DNA from: Streptomyces sp. NRRL F-525
GTDB lineage: Bacteria; Actinomycetota; Actinomycetes; Streptomycetales; Streptomycetaceae
DNA: 64,000 nucleotides
NCBI RefSeq assembly: GCF_000716605.1
Contig: NZ_JNXE01000006.1
Location: 186,001 to 250,000, forward strand
Reading direction: 5' to 3'
Under the pieces are notes generated by a model that saw only the letters and a list, made by a program, of their open reading frames with translations, was not told the origin of the DNA and ran no database searches. A program made the translations under genes and the position numbers. Position 1 is the stretch's first letter. Every line of letters starts with the position of its first letter. Positions 42,294 to 51,331 of the stretch are shown here, piece after piece.

Positions 42294-44894
42294 GTGGACC
42301 GGGGGATCCTCGAGCGCGAGCCCGAGCTGGCGCGACTGGCCTCGGCCGCACGTGAGGCGGCGGACGGGGCCGGGTCCGTTGCGCTCGTCTTCGGCGAGGC
42401 CGGCATCGGCAAGTCGAGCCTGGTGAGGGCCATGCCGGACCGGCTGCCGCACCGCACCCGCATCCTCCTGGGCCAGTGCGACGACCTCGCCACGCGGCGC
42501 CCACTCGGCCCGTTCCGCGACCTCGTCGGCAGCGTCGGCGCCGACCTCGCCCGGGCCGTCATGGAGGGCGGCGACCGCCACCGCGTATGCGAGGCCCTGC
42601 AGGAGGAGTTGGCGGGGATACCGCATCCGGCGGTGCTCGTCGTGGAGGACGTCCACTGGGCCGACGAGGCCTCGCTGGACGCGCTGCGCTTCCTGGTACG
42701 GCGGATGGCGCGGCTGCCCGCCGTACTCGTCCTCACCTACCGCGACGACGAGTTGAGCCGCGAGCACCCGCTGCGCCACCTCCTCGGGCAGGTCTCCCGC
42801 GCGGACCGCGTCCACCGGCTCCCGCTGGCCCGCCTCTCCAAGTCCGCCGTCCGCACGCTCGGTTCGGCCAGCCCACTCGACCCGGCCGAGGTCTACGAGG
42901 TGACCTCGGGCAACCCCTTCTTCGTCACCGAGGTCCTCGCGGCCGGCGGTACCGGGGGAGTGCCCCCGACGGTCGTCGACGCCGTGCTCGCCCGGCTGCG
43001 CGGACTCGACGGCCGGAGCGTCGACGCGCTGGAGCAACTCGCCGTCGTGCCCTCCGCCGTCGAACGGCCCCTCGTCGACACCCTGTTGACGGGCGGGGTC
43101 GCCGGGCTGGTCACGGCCGAACAGCGCGGGCTGCTCGCGGTGACCCCCGAACGGGTCACGTTCCGCCACGAGTTGATCCGCCGCGCGGTCGTCGACTCCC
43201 TGCCCGCGGCCCGGCGCATCGACCTCAACCGCAACGTGCTCACCGCCCTCATGCTCCGGCCGGGCTCCGACCCGGCCCGTGTCGTCCACCACGCGGCGCA
43301 GGTCGGCGACCAGGACGCCATCGCCCGCTACGGCCCCCGCGCCGCCCGGGACGCCACCGAGGCGGGCGCCCACCGCGAGGCCGCCGCCCATCTCCGGCTC
43401 GTGCTGCGGCAACGGCAGCGCTACACCCCCGCCGAACTCGCCTCCCTGCTCGAACGCTACGCGGTGGAGTGCTACACCATCGCCGACTCCGTCGAGGCCG
43501 TCGCCGCCCAGCGCGAGGCCGTGGCCCTGCGCCGCTCCCTCGGCGACACCCTCACCCTCGGCGCGGATCTGCGCTGGCTGTCCCGCATCCACTGGTGGGC
43601 GGGCCACGCGACGGAGGCCCAGGACGCGGCGAAGGAAGCCATCGCCGTGCTCGAACACGCCGGTGACGACCGGCTGTTGGCCCTCGCGCTCAGCAACACC
43701 GCCCAGCTGCGGATGCTCTCCGACCGGTACGCCGAGGCCATCGCGCACGGTGAGCGCGCCATCGCCCTGGCCCGTCGCGCGGGCGACGCGGCGATCCTGG
43801 CCCACGCCCTCAACAACGTGGGCACCGCCCGCTGGCGCAGCGGGGACCCGGACGGGCGACGGCAGGTGGAGGAGAGCCTCGCGGTGGCGCTCGCGGCGGG
43901 CGAGGTCGAACACGCCTGCCGGTCCTACGCCAACATCATCTGGTCCCTCCTCGACGACCTCCGCTACGCCGAGGCCGACCGCTTCCTGCCCCCGGCCCTG
44001 GAACTCGCCGACCGCGCCGAGCACTTGGGGTTCTTCAACTATCTGCACGTCGAGAAGGCGATGCGACGGCTCGCGGCGGCGGACTGGGACGACGCCGAGC
44101 GGCACGCCGAGTACGGGATGCACGAGTTCGTGCCCGCCCGTTGTCCCGCGCTGACCGTGCTGGCCCGCGTGCGCGTCCGGTGCGGCAGGCCGGGCGCCGA
44201 CGAACTCCTCGACCAGGCCCGGGAGATCGCCGTACGGGCCGGGGAGCTGCAGCGCACCGGCCCGGTGGCGGCCGTACGGGCGGAGGCGGCCTGGCTGCGC
44301 GGCGACCGCGCGGCGGCGGCCGAGGCGGTGCGGCCGGTCTACGAGCAGGCCTGCCGGCTGGGCCACGGGCCGTACCGGGCCGAACTCGGCTACTGGCTGG
44401 GCAAAGTCGGGCACCCGGTGGCCGTCGACGAGAGCGACCACCCGTACGCGTTGCAGGCGTCCGGGGAGTGGAAACGCGCCGCTGATCTGTGGCAGCAAGC
44501 GGGCTGCCCCTACGAACACGCCGCCGCGCTCGCGGAGAGCCCCGACCCGGCCGACAGACTCACCGCCCTCGCCGAACTCGACGCGCTCGGCGCCGAACCC
44601 CTCGCCCGCCTCGTCCGCGCCGAGCTGCGCGAGCTCGGCGTGCGCCACATCCCGCGCGGCCCGCACGCGGCGACCCGGGGCAACCCGGGCGGACTCACCG
44701 GGCGCCAACTCCAGGTCGTACGGCTGCTGGTGGACGGTCTGACCAACCCGGAGATCGCCGACCGGCTCGTGGTGTCCGTCCGTACCGTCGACAACCACGT
44801 GCGGGCCGTACTGGAGAAGCTGGACGCCCCCACCAGACGGCAGGCCGCGGCCCGCGCCACGGAGCTGGGGCTGCTGCCGGACGCCGAAACGTAG
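42294..44894 (+). CDS. large ATPase-LuxR (LAL/MalT-like) regulator
   Basis: An 866-residue regulator: AAA/NACHT-like ATPase with Walker A GEAGIGKSS (about 34-42) and Walker B VLVVEDVHWAD, a long helical TPR-like middle, and a C-terminal LuxR HTH (about 800-866; LTGRQLQVVRLLVDGLTNPEIADRL... read in order). LAL proteins switch on catabolic or antibiotic operons. The start is uncertain: the GTG at 42294 gives the usual VDRGILERE N-terminus but has no clear ribosome-binding site; a GTG at 42213 would lengthen it by 27 residues. It may control the divergent hydrolase or the FAD oxidase that follows. Confidence 0.88.
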   Translation: MDRGILEREPELARLASAAREAADGAGSVALVFGEAGIGKSSLVRAMPDRLPHRTRILLGQCDDLATRRPLGPFRDLVGSVGADLARAVMEGGDRHRVCEALQEELAGIPHPAVLVVEDVHWADEASLDALRFLVRRMARLPAVLVLTYRDDELSREHPLRHLLGQVSRADRVHRLPLARLSKSAVRTLGSASPLDPAEVYEVTSGNPFFVTEVLAAGGTGGVPPTVVDAVLARLRGLDGRSVDALEQLAVVPSAVERPLVDTLLTGGVAGLVTAEQRGLLAVTPERVTFRHELIRRAVVDSLPAARRIDLNRNVLTALMLRPGSDPARVVHHAAQVGDQDAIARYGPRAARDATEAGAHREAAAHLRLVLRQRQRYTPAELASLLERYAVECYTIADSVEAVAAQREAVALRRSLGDTLTLGADLRWLSRIHWWAGHATEAQDAAKEAIAVLEHAGDDRLLALALSNTAQLRMLSDRYAEAIAHGERAIALARRAGDAAILAHALNNVGTARWRSGDPDGRRQVEESLAVALAAGEVEHACRSYANIIWSLLDDLRYAEADRFLPPALELADRAEHLGFFNYLHVEKAMRRLAAADWDDAERHAEYGMHEFVPARCPALTVLARVRVRCGRPGADELLDQAREIAVRAGELQRTGPVAAVRAEAAWLRGDRAAAAEAVRPVYEQACRLGHGPYRAELGYWLGKVGHPVAVDESDHPYALQASGEWKRAADLWQQAGCPYEHAAALAESPDPADRLTALAELDALGAEPLARLVRAELRELGVRHIPRGPHAATRGNPGGLTGRQLQVVRLLVDGLTNPEIADRLVVSVRTVDNHVRAVLEKLDAPTRRQAAARATELGLLPDAET

Positions 44895-44997
44895 GTACCC
44901 GCAGGCGCCGAGCTGGGTGACGCGCACGGATGACCGCGCGGTTCCGGGCGAAATAGAACAAGCAGGTCATGCAGAGCATCACGAAACGGGGACCCGC

Positions 44998-46413
44998 ATG
45001 TCCAGCACACCCGCACAGACCGCTCGACGTGAACTGACCGATTTCACCGGGGAGTTGATCGGCCCGGACGACGCCGCCTACCCGGAGGCCCGCGCCGTCT
45101 ACAACGCGATGATCGACAAACGGCCCGCCCTCATCGCCCGTTGCGCCGACGCGGACGCCGTGGCCCGCGTGATCGGCTTCGCCCGCGCCCACCAACTGCC
45201 CCTCGCGGTACGGGGAGGCGGGCACCACGGGGCCGGACTCGGCACCGTCGACGGGGGAGTGGTCGCCGACCTCTCCCCGCTGAAGAGCATCCAGGTTGAC
45301 CCCGAGGCGCGCACGGTCCGGGTCGGCGGCGGCTGCGTGTGGGGCGAGGTGGACCGGGCCACCAACGCGCACGGACTCGCCACGCCCAGCGGCATCATCT
45401 CCACCACCGGCGTCGGCGGTCTCGCCACCGGCGGCGGGCTCGGCCACCTCACCCGCAAGTGTGGGCTGACCATCGACAACCTGCTGGAGGCCGACCTCGT
45501 CCTCGCCGACGGCAGCCGGGTGCGGGCCAGTTCGGACGAGAACACCGACCTGTTCTGGGCGGTCCGCGGCGGTGGCGGCAACTTCGGGGTCGTCACCTCG
45601 TTCCTGTTCCGGCTGCACGAGGTGAGCACGGTCGTCGCCGGACCCACCTTCTGGCCGGTCGAGATCAGCGCCGAAGTCCTCGCCGCCTACCGGGACTTCC
45701 TGCCGAACGCGCCCCGCGAGCTGAACGCCTTCTTCCTGCACGGCAGCGTCCCGCCCGCCCCGCCGTTCCCCGAGGAGATCCAGCTGCGCAAGACGGCCGG
45801 CGTCGTGTGGTGCTACACCGGCGGCGACACCGAGGCCGCCGCACGCGAGATGGCCCCGCTGCTCGACGCACTGCCCGCTCCGCTGCTACATGCGGCTGGA
45901 CCGATGCAACACCCGGACATGCAGGGCATGTTCGACGGGCTCTACCCGCCCGGCGACCAGTGGTACTGGCGCGCCGACTTCGTCAACGACATCCCCGACG
46001 AGGCCGTGGAGCTGCATGCCAAGTTCGGCGCGGAGGTCCCGACCCCGCAGTCGACGATGCACCTCTACCCGATCGACGGCGCGGCCCACGACGTCGGCAA
46101 CGACGAGACCCCGTGGGCGTACCGCGACGCGCGCTGGGCGTCCGTCTTCGCCGGAGTCGACCGGGACCCCGCCAACGCGGGCCTCATCAAACAGTGGGCC
46201 GTCGACTACCAGGAGGCCCTGCACCCGTACTCCGCGGGCGGCGCCTACGTGAACATGATGATGGATGAGGGACAGGAACGTGTCCGGGCCAGCTACCGCG
46301 GCAACTACGAGCGCCTGGCCCGCATCAAGGCCGACCGTGACCCGGACAACGTCTTCCGTCTGAACCAGAACATCCACCCGGCCCCGAAACCGCGCTACGA
46401 GACCCGCCCGTAA
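44998..46413 (+). CDS. BBE-type FAD-linked oxidoreductase
   Basis: A 471-residue flavoprotein of the PCMH/berberine-bridge family, which oxidises sugars, alkaloids or similar molecules with O2. The FAD-binding segment is AVRGGGHHGAG, where the second His is the usual covalent FAD attachment site, followed by GVGGLATGGGLGHLTRKCG. The BBE domain ends with RGNYERLARIKADRDPDNVFRLNQNI, given here as order only. The Cys of bicovalent enzymes is not in its normal place, so mono-covalent FAD is expected. No signal peptide. Confidence 0.9.
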   Translation: MSSTPAQTARRELTDFTGELIGPDDAAYPEARAVYNAMIDKRPALIARCADADAVARVIGFARAHQLPLAVRGGGHHGAGLGTVDGGVVADLSPLKSIQVDPEARTVRVGGGCVWGEVDRATNAHGLATPSGIISTTGVGGLATGGGLGHLTRKCGLTIDNLLEADLVLADGSRVRASSDENTDLFWAVRGGGGNFGVVTSFLFRLHEVSTVVAGPTFWPVEISAEVLAAYRDFLPNAPRELNAFFLHGSVPPAPPFPEEIQLRKTAGVVWCYTGGDTEAAAREMAPLLDALPAPLLHAAGPMQHPDMQGMFDGLYPPGDQWYWRADFVNDIPDEAVELHAKFGAEVPTPQSTMHLYPIDGAAHDVGNDETPWAYRDARWASVFAGVDRDPANAGLIKQWAVDYQEALHPYSAGGAYVNMMMDEGQERVRASYRGNYERLARIKADRDPDNVFRLNQNIHPAPKPRYETRP

Positions 46414-46438
46414 CACCGATTCCGAGGCCGGGCCGGCA

Positions 46439-47254
46439 TCACGCGTTCGGGTCGAACGAGATGCCGGACGGCTTCGCGATGGACAGGGCGTAGTTGAAGT
46501 CGCTGTCCCTGATCTTCAGGGTGGCCGAGCCGAAGTCGGCGGCCAGGAGCTTGTCCTTCAGGCCCGCCGGGTAGCCGTTCCAGCCCACCAGGCGCGGGTA
46601 GAACCAGTTGCCGGTGGCGTTCTCCGCAGGCTCGTCGTTCGTGTTGGCGAAGCGGAAGTCGTGCGAGCCGATGCCGTCCTTGTGGTAGACGATCTTGGGG
46701 TGTGTGCCGTCGAAGCGCACCCCCGAGGCCGCCGACACCTGGTACGCGGAGTGCTGCGACACCGACACGTACTGCACCGTGTTGTCCTTGATCCACACCA
46801 CGACGTGCTCCCAGTCGTGGGTGTGCCCGATCGCCGCCGGACCGAGCGTGACCTGGTCCTTCTCGAAGTAACTGGCGTACATCACCGCGCACCAGTCGTT
46901 GTTGCACTTCTCGCGGGAGTACGTGTTGGAGTTGTTCAGCTGGGCGAGGTCGTGGCAGTGCCCGTTGACGTCGCCGCCGAGCTTCAGCCCGGGGTTGATG
47001 GTGCCGTCCGTGCCGATGGCGGCCGTGGCGTAGCAGCCGTCGCCGTCGTAGTCGTAGGCCGGGGAGAAGGTCTGCTCCAGGCCGTCCGCGTTCTGCGGGA
47101 GCGCCGTCAGTACGGAGGCCTGGGCGGCCGTCGCCTGACCGACCACGAGGGCCAGCGCACCGAGGACGGTGACGACGGCGGAGCGGCGAAGACGTCGGCT
47201 CCGGGGCTTCGCCGCTCTCGCGGAGTTGTCGGTGGGGGGTGTCAGTTCGGGCAC
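46439..47254 (-). CDS. secreted NPP1/NLP (necrosis-inducing-like) protein
   Basis: A 271-residue secreted protein with a twin-Arg-rich n-region, a hydrophobic core and cleavage near AQA (about 48), then an NPP1/NLP domain. The family core is clear: ALPQNADGLEQTFSPAYDYDGDGCY, CAVMYASYFEKDQ and the heptapeptide GHTHDWE (143-149), a variant of the canonical GHRHDWE. NLPs of plant-associated microbes bind sphingolipids and can damage dicot membranes, but many bacterial ones are non-toxic. The GTG at 47254 has CTGGAG 5 nt upstream. Confidence 0.9.
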   Translation of the reverse strand: MPELTPPTDNSARAAKPRSRRLRRSAVVTVLGALALVVGQATAAQASVLTALPQNADGLEQTFSPAYDYDGDGCYATAAIGTDGTINPGLKLGGDVNGHCHDLAQLNNSNTYSREKCNNDWCAVMYASYFEKDQVTLGPAAIGHTHDWEHVVVWIKDNTVQYVSVSQHSAYQVSAASGVRFDGTHPKIVYHKDGIGSHDFRFANTNDEPAENATGNWFYPRLVGWNGYPAGLKDKLLAADFGSATLKIRDSDFNYALSIAKPSGISFDPNA

Positions 47255-47272
47255 GCCGACTCCAGTTCTGGG

Positions 47273-47402
47273 CTGTGGGGGCGCTACTGGATGCGCCAGG
47301 TCCAGACCTTCGCAGTCAGGTGTGTGCACGTCAACACCCTTGCGATGTACGGGTCTTGGCCCACCGCTGAATTTTCCCGCGCCGCGTACAGCGCCCCCAC
47401 AG
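47273..47402. repeat. 130-bp segment bounded by perfect 13-bp inverted repeats
   Basis: CTGTGGGGGCGCT (47273-47285) and AGCGCCCCCACAG (47390-47402) are perfect inverse complements 104 bp apart, between the NLP and DyP genes. No coding frame lies inside. It could be a long-range hairpin or a MITE-like relic; no flanking target duplication is obvious. Confidence 0.5.
47298..47309 (-). promoter_or_regulatory. DasR/chitinase-type box AGGTC-CA-GACCT upstream of NLP
   Basis: A palindrome with 5-bp arms, one base off the TGGTCCAGACCT chitinase repeat, 44 nt upstream of the NLP start. It suggests GlcNAc- or chitin-linked control shared with the GH18 operon. Confidence 0.45.
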
Positions 47403-47425
47403 GCGGCTCTCAGTCGCGCCCGGCG

Positions 47426-48427
47426 TCACCCGTCCGAACGGTCGGGAAGGTCCGGAAGGTCGTCCAGGAAGTCCGCGGAGGGGACGTAGAAAAGGCTTCC
47501 GGTGACGGCCGTCGAGAAGTCCAGGATGCGGTCGTGGGACGCGGAGTCGGTGCCCAGGAACATGTTGCGCAGCATCTGCTCGGTGACCGAGGGCGTGCGC
47601 GCGTACCCGATGAAGTAGGTGCCGAACTCGCCCTGGCCCGCGCTGCCGAACGGCATGTTGTCGCGCAGGATCTTCCGCTCGGTGCCGTCCGGGCCGGTGA
47701 TGACGTTCAGCGCGATGTGCGAGTCGGCCGGCTTGACGTCGTCGTCCATCTCCATGTTGGTCAACTTGCTGCGCCCGATGGCCCGTTCCTGCTGCTCCAC
47801 CGGCAGCGCGTTCCAGGCCGCCATGTCGTGGACGTACTTCTGCACGATCACATAGCTGCCGCCCGCGAACTCCGGGTCCTCGCCGCCGATCACCACCGCC
47901 TCGCGGGCCGCCCGCCCGACCGGGTTCTCGGTGCCGTCGACGAAGCCCAGCAGATCGCGCACGTCGAAGTACTGGAACCCGGACACCTCGTCGGCCACGG
48001 CGACCGCGCCACCCAGCCGCCCCATGATCTCGGTCGCCAACTCGAAGCACAGGTCGGCCCGTACGGCCTTGATGTGGAACAGCAGGTCGCCGGGGGTGGA
48101 GACGGCGGTGTGCCGTTCGCCGACGAGTTCGCGGAACGGATGCAGCTCGGCGGGGCGCGGCCCGTCGAACAGCCGGTCCCACACCTCCGAGCCGATACCG
48201 GTCACACAGCTGAGCCGCCCGTCCGGCGCGCGGAACCCGATGGACCGGATCAACCCGCCGAGATCTTCGAGGAGTTGGCGTGTCGTCTCCTCGCCACCCG
48301 GCTCCACGGTGACGACGAGGAAGGTCGCGCTGGGGGTCAGGCTCTCCAGCACCGCCTGCGTGGTCGGGACGTTCCCCTCGCCGCCGACGGTGCCGTCCAT
48401 GCCCTCGACCGAGCCGTCAACTGTCAT
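47426..48427 (-). CDS. DyP-type heme peroxidase
   Basis: A 333-residue dye-decolorising peroxidase without a Tat signal, so probably cytoplasmic. It has the DyP motif GFVDGTENP with the catalytic Asp, the proximal heme His in DSHIALNVI and the distal Arg in RKILRDNMPFG. The C-terminus lacks a recognisable encapsulin-targeting peptide. ATG at 48427 preferred over a GTG at 48436 that sits too close to the GGAGG. It lies downstream of an aldo/keto reductase. Confidence 0.95.
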   Translation of the reverse strand: MTVDGSVEGMDGTVGGEGNVPTTQAVLESLTPSATFLVVTVEPGGEETTRQLLEDLGGLIRSIGFRAPDGRLSCVTGIGSEVWDRLFDGPRPAELHPFRELVGERHTAVSTPGDLLFHIKAVRADLCFELATEIMGRLGGAVAVADEVSGFQYFDVRDLLGFVDGTENPVGRAAREAVVIGGEDPEFAGGSYVIVQKYVHDMAAWNALPVEQQERAIGRSKLTNMEMDDDVKPADSHIALNVITGPDGTERKILRDNMPFGSAGQGEFGTYFIGYARTPSVTEQMLRNMFLGTDSASHDRILDFSTAVTGSLFYVPSADFLDDLPDLPDRSDG

Positions 48428-48479
48428 GTACTCCACGCCTCCGCTGTGTCCTGGGAGGTGCCGGCCGGCACCTTGAGCG

Positions 48480-49523
48480 TCAGCCGAGTTTCCCAGTCCG
48501 CGCGTCCTGCCACAGATCCACCCCGCCGTCGACGGCGTACGAGTCGATCTCGGCCAGCTCCTCGGCGCTGAAGTCGAGGTTGTCCAACGCGGCCACGTTC
48601 TGTTCGAGCTGCTCCGTGCGGGACGCGCCGATGACCAGCGAGGTGACCCGCTCGTCGCGCAGCGCCCAGGCGAGCGCCATCTGCGCCAGGGTCTGCCCGC
48701 GCCGCCCCGCGATGTCGTTGAGCGCGCGCAGCCGGCGCACCATGTCCTCGGTCAGCCAGCCCGCGTCGAACGACGTGCCCTGCGCGGCCCGCGACCCCTC
48801 CGGGATCCCGTCCAGGTACCGCCCGGTCAGCAGCCCCTGCGACAGCGCCGTGAAACCGATGACCCCGAAGCCCTCGTCCTGCGCGGCATCCAGGAGTCCG
48901 TCGTTCTCTATCCACCGGTTGAGCATGTTGTACGACGGCTGGTGGATGAGGAGCGGTGTGCCCAGCTCGCGGAGGATCGCGGCGGCCTCACGGGAGCGCT
49001 CGGCGTCGTAGGAGGAGATGCCGACGTAGAGGGCCTTGCCCTGGCGGACGGCGGTGTCCAGCGCACCCATGGTCTCTTCGAGCGGGGTGCCGGCGTCGAG
49101 GCGATGGGAGTAGAAGATGTCCACGTAGTCGAGGCCCGTGCGCTTCAGCGACTGGTCGAGGGAGGCCAGGACGTACTTGCGGGAGCCGCCGCCCTGGCCG
49201 TACGGACCGGGCCACATGTCCCAGCCGGCCTTCGTGGAGACGACCAGCTCGTCCCGGTACGGCGCGAGGTCCTGCTTCAGCAGGCGGCCGAAGTTGGCCT
49301 CGGCGGCGCCGTAGGGCGGGCCGTAGTTGTTCGCCAGGTCGTGGTGGGTGATGCCGAGGTCGAAGGCGCGCAGCGCGATCTCCCGCTGCGTCTCGAACGG
49401 GCGGTCGTCACCGAAGTTGTGCCAGTAGCCCAGCGACAGCAGGGGCAGGTCGAGCCCCGAGCGGCCGGTGCGGCGGTAGCGCATGGTGCCGTTGTAACGC
49501 TCAGGATCTGCGACGTGGGTCAT
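48480..49523 (-). CDS. aldo/keto reductase (YghZ-like)
   Basis: A 347-residue AKR with the tetrad residues visible: Asp and Tyr in HHDLANNYGPPYG, Lys in STKAGWDMW and His in YSHRLDAGTP. The GPYGQGGGSRKYVLASLDQSLKRTGLDYVD order matches the YghZ/GAP-reductase group, which reduce L-glyceraldehyde-3-phosphate and small aldehydes. The ATG at 49523 is chosen because the upstream open stretch is Pro-rich and non-conserved. 52 nt separate it from the DyP gene. Confidence 0.93.
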   Translation of the reverse strand: MTHVADPERYNGTMRYRRTGRSGLDLPLLSLGYWHNFGDDRPFETQREIALRAFDLGITHHDLANNYGPPYGAAEANFGRLLKQDLAPYRDELVVSTKAGWDMWPGPYGQGGGSRKYVLASLDQSLKRTGLDYVDIFYSHRLDAGTPLEETMGALDTAVRQGKALYVGISSYDAERSREAAAILRELGTPLLIHQPSYNMLNRWIENDGLLDAAQDEGFGVIGFTALSQGLLTGRYLDGIPEGSRAAQGTSFDAGWLTEDMVRRLRALNDIAGRRGQTLAQMALAWALRDERVTSLVIGASRTEQLEQNVAALDNLDFSAEELAEIDSYAVDGGVDLWQDARTGKLG

Positions 49524-49710
49524 CGGGGGGTCTCCGCGAGGTGCATGAGGGGGTGGTGGTGTCGGGGTGATCGACACGTCCACTGTGCCCCCGCGCGATT
49601 CCCGCGTCCAACCGTTCCTCGCCATGGGATTAAGCGATGCCGTCGTTGAATCCGGAGCACGGGACCAAGGGCGTGCGGCGCGGGTGAGGAACTTCGGAGT
49701 GTGACGGAGG

Positions 49711-49743
49711 GATCACTTCCGGATTGCATTCCGGAAGGTGATC
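49711..49743. promoter_or_regulatory. near-perfect inverted repeat upstream of P450-3
   Basis: GATCAC-TTCCGGA pairs with TCCGGAA-G-GTGATC around TTGCAT, with a single unpaired base. It ends 49 nt before the P450 start and can be an operator or a leader hairpin. Confidence 0.5.
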
Positions 49744-49792
49744 TTGGGCAGTGATACGGGCGTTTGTGGTTGCCTGCCCATGAGGAGATCAG

Positions 49793-51193
49793 TTGAGCGC
49801 CCCCGCCGCCTCATCCGCCGACGCCCCCGCTCCCGTGCCCGCCCCGACCGCCCCCGGCGGCCTGCCGCTGATCGGACACGGCCACCGGCTGGCCCGTGAC
49901 CCGCTGCCGTTCATCACCTCGCTGCGTGAGCACGGCGGTGTCGTCCGCATACGCATCGGACCCACCCCCGCCTACGTGGTCACCGACCCCGCCCTGACCC
50001 GGCGGGTCCTGGTGACCGACGCCGCGGACTTCACCAAGGGCGGGAAGATCATCGACGCGCTGCGGGTCTTCTTCGGCGACGGGCTGGCCACCGTCGCCGA
50101 CGGGGACACGCATCTGCGCAACCGGCGGCTGATGCAGCCGATGTTCAACAAGGCCCACATCGCCGAACGCGGCGACGCCATGATCGACCGGGTAGGGGCG
50201 CTCGTCGCCGCCTGGCCCGCGGGGCAGCCCCGCGATGTGTACGCGGACATGAACGCCATCACCCTGGCCGCGTTCCTGGTGGCCCTCTTCGGCACCGATT
50301 TGCCGGGGCAACTGGCGGGGGAGTTCACCGCCCTCATGCCGGCCATCATGGAAGGAACGATTCGGCAGACCATCCTCCCGGCCTGGGTGACCCGCCTGCC
50401 ACTGCCCATGAACCGCGCCCACGCCGAACGGGTCGCCCGGCTGCGCGCGCTGATCGACCAGGCCATCGACCACCACGGCACCGGTGACACCGAGTCCGCC
50501 CAGGCGACGGGCTGCCCGCACGCGGGCGCCCCGTCCGGCCTCTTCGCCACCCTGCTCGCGGCGGAGGACTCGCTGGGCCGACAGCAGCTCCAGGACGAGG
50601 CCATCACCTTGCTGACCGGAGCGATCGAGACCACCGGCACCACGCTGGCCTGGACGCTCTACGAGATCACCCGGAGCCCCGGCATCGAGCGACGGCTCCG
50701 CGAGGAACTGGAGTCGGTGTGCGGCGACCGGCCCCTGCGCCCCGAGGACCTCGACCAACTCCCTTACTCCCGCCGGGTGTTGCAGGAGGCCATCCGGAAA
50801 TACGGGCCGGCCTGGATGGTAACCAGAACCGCCGCCCGTGACGTCGACCTCGGCGGCCACCGCATCCCCGGGGGCGCCGACGTGATCTGGAGCCCCTATC
50901 TGCACCAGCACGACCCGGACCACTTCCCCGACCCCGACACCTTCGACCCGGACCGCTGGACACCCGAGCGCGCCCCGGCCACGCGCGGCTCCTTCCTCGC
51001 CTTCGGCGACGGCCGCCGCAAGTGCATCGGCGAGAACTTCGCCTGGGCCGAACTCCAGATCATCCTCGCGACCGTCCTGCGGACCTGGCCCCGCCTCGAA
51101 CTCACCTCACGCCCGCCCCGCGCCCAGGCCGTCGTCACCGTCAAGCCCGACACGATGACCATGGCGTTCCTACGGCCGGCCGGCCCGGCGTAG
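49793..51193 (+). CDS. cytochrome P450 (P450-3)
   Basis: A 466-residue P450 of the longer class II-like type (CYP102/CYP183-like length). It has PGGLPLIGHGHRL near the start, I-helix GAIETTGTT, K-helix EAIR and heme loop FGDGRRKCIGEN (Cys411). The start is a TTG at 49793 with GAGGAG at 49782-49787, 5 nt away; no ATG or GTG fits as well. This P450 type often oxidises terpenes or fatty acids. No terpene synthase is nearby, so the substrate is open. Confidence 0.92.
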   Translation: MSAPAASSADAPAPVPAPTAPGGLPLIGHGHRLARDPLPFITSLREHGGVVRIRIGPTPAYVVTDPALTRRVLVTDAADFTKGGKIIDALRVFFGDGLATVADGDTHLRNRRLMQPMFNKAHIAERGDAMIDRVGALVAAWPAGQPRDVYADMNAITLAAFLVALFGTDLPGQLAGEFTALMPAIMEGTIRQTILPAWVTRLPLPMNRAHAERVARLRALIDQAIDHHGTGDTESAQATGCPHAGAPSGLFATLLAAEDSLGRQQLQDEAITLLTGAIETTGTTLAWTLYEITRSPGIERRLREELESVCGDRPLRPEDLDQLPYSRRVLQEAIRKYGPAWMVTRTAARDVDLGGHRIPGGADVIWSPYLHQHDPDHFPDPDTFDPDRWTPERAPATRGSFLAFGDGRRKCIGENFAWAELQIILATVLRTWPRLELTSRPPRAQAVVTVKPDTMTMAFLRPAGPA

Positions 51194-51295
51194 TCACGCC
51201 CGGGACCGGAGTGCCCGCGACCCTCCCGGGCGCGGGCACCCATATCGGCCTCCGGCCGTACCGCGCGGGCGGCTCGCTCAGCGGACCGCTGACGT

Positions 51296-51331
51296 TTGGC
51301 GGCCCCTCACCCGTCCTTAGGGTCGTCGCCA
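51296..51331 (+). promoter_or_regulatory. possible leaderless promoter of the LLM oxidoreductase
   Basis: TTGGCG (51296-51301), 16-nt spacer, TAGGGT (51318-51323), then the ATG 8 nt after the -10. No ribosome-binding site precedes the ATG, which fits a leaderless mRNA. Confidence 0.4.

Noticed and set aside
42198..44927. A 1207-residue minus-strand frame that would extend the alpha/beta hydrolase upstream
   Set aside because: The extension is antisense to the ATPase-LuxR gene, and the hydrolase has its own ATG with GGGAGG at 42197.
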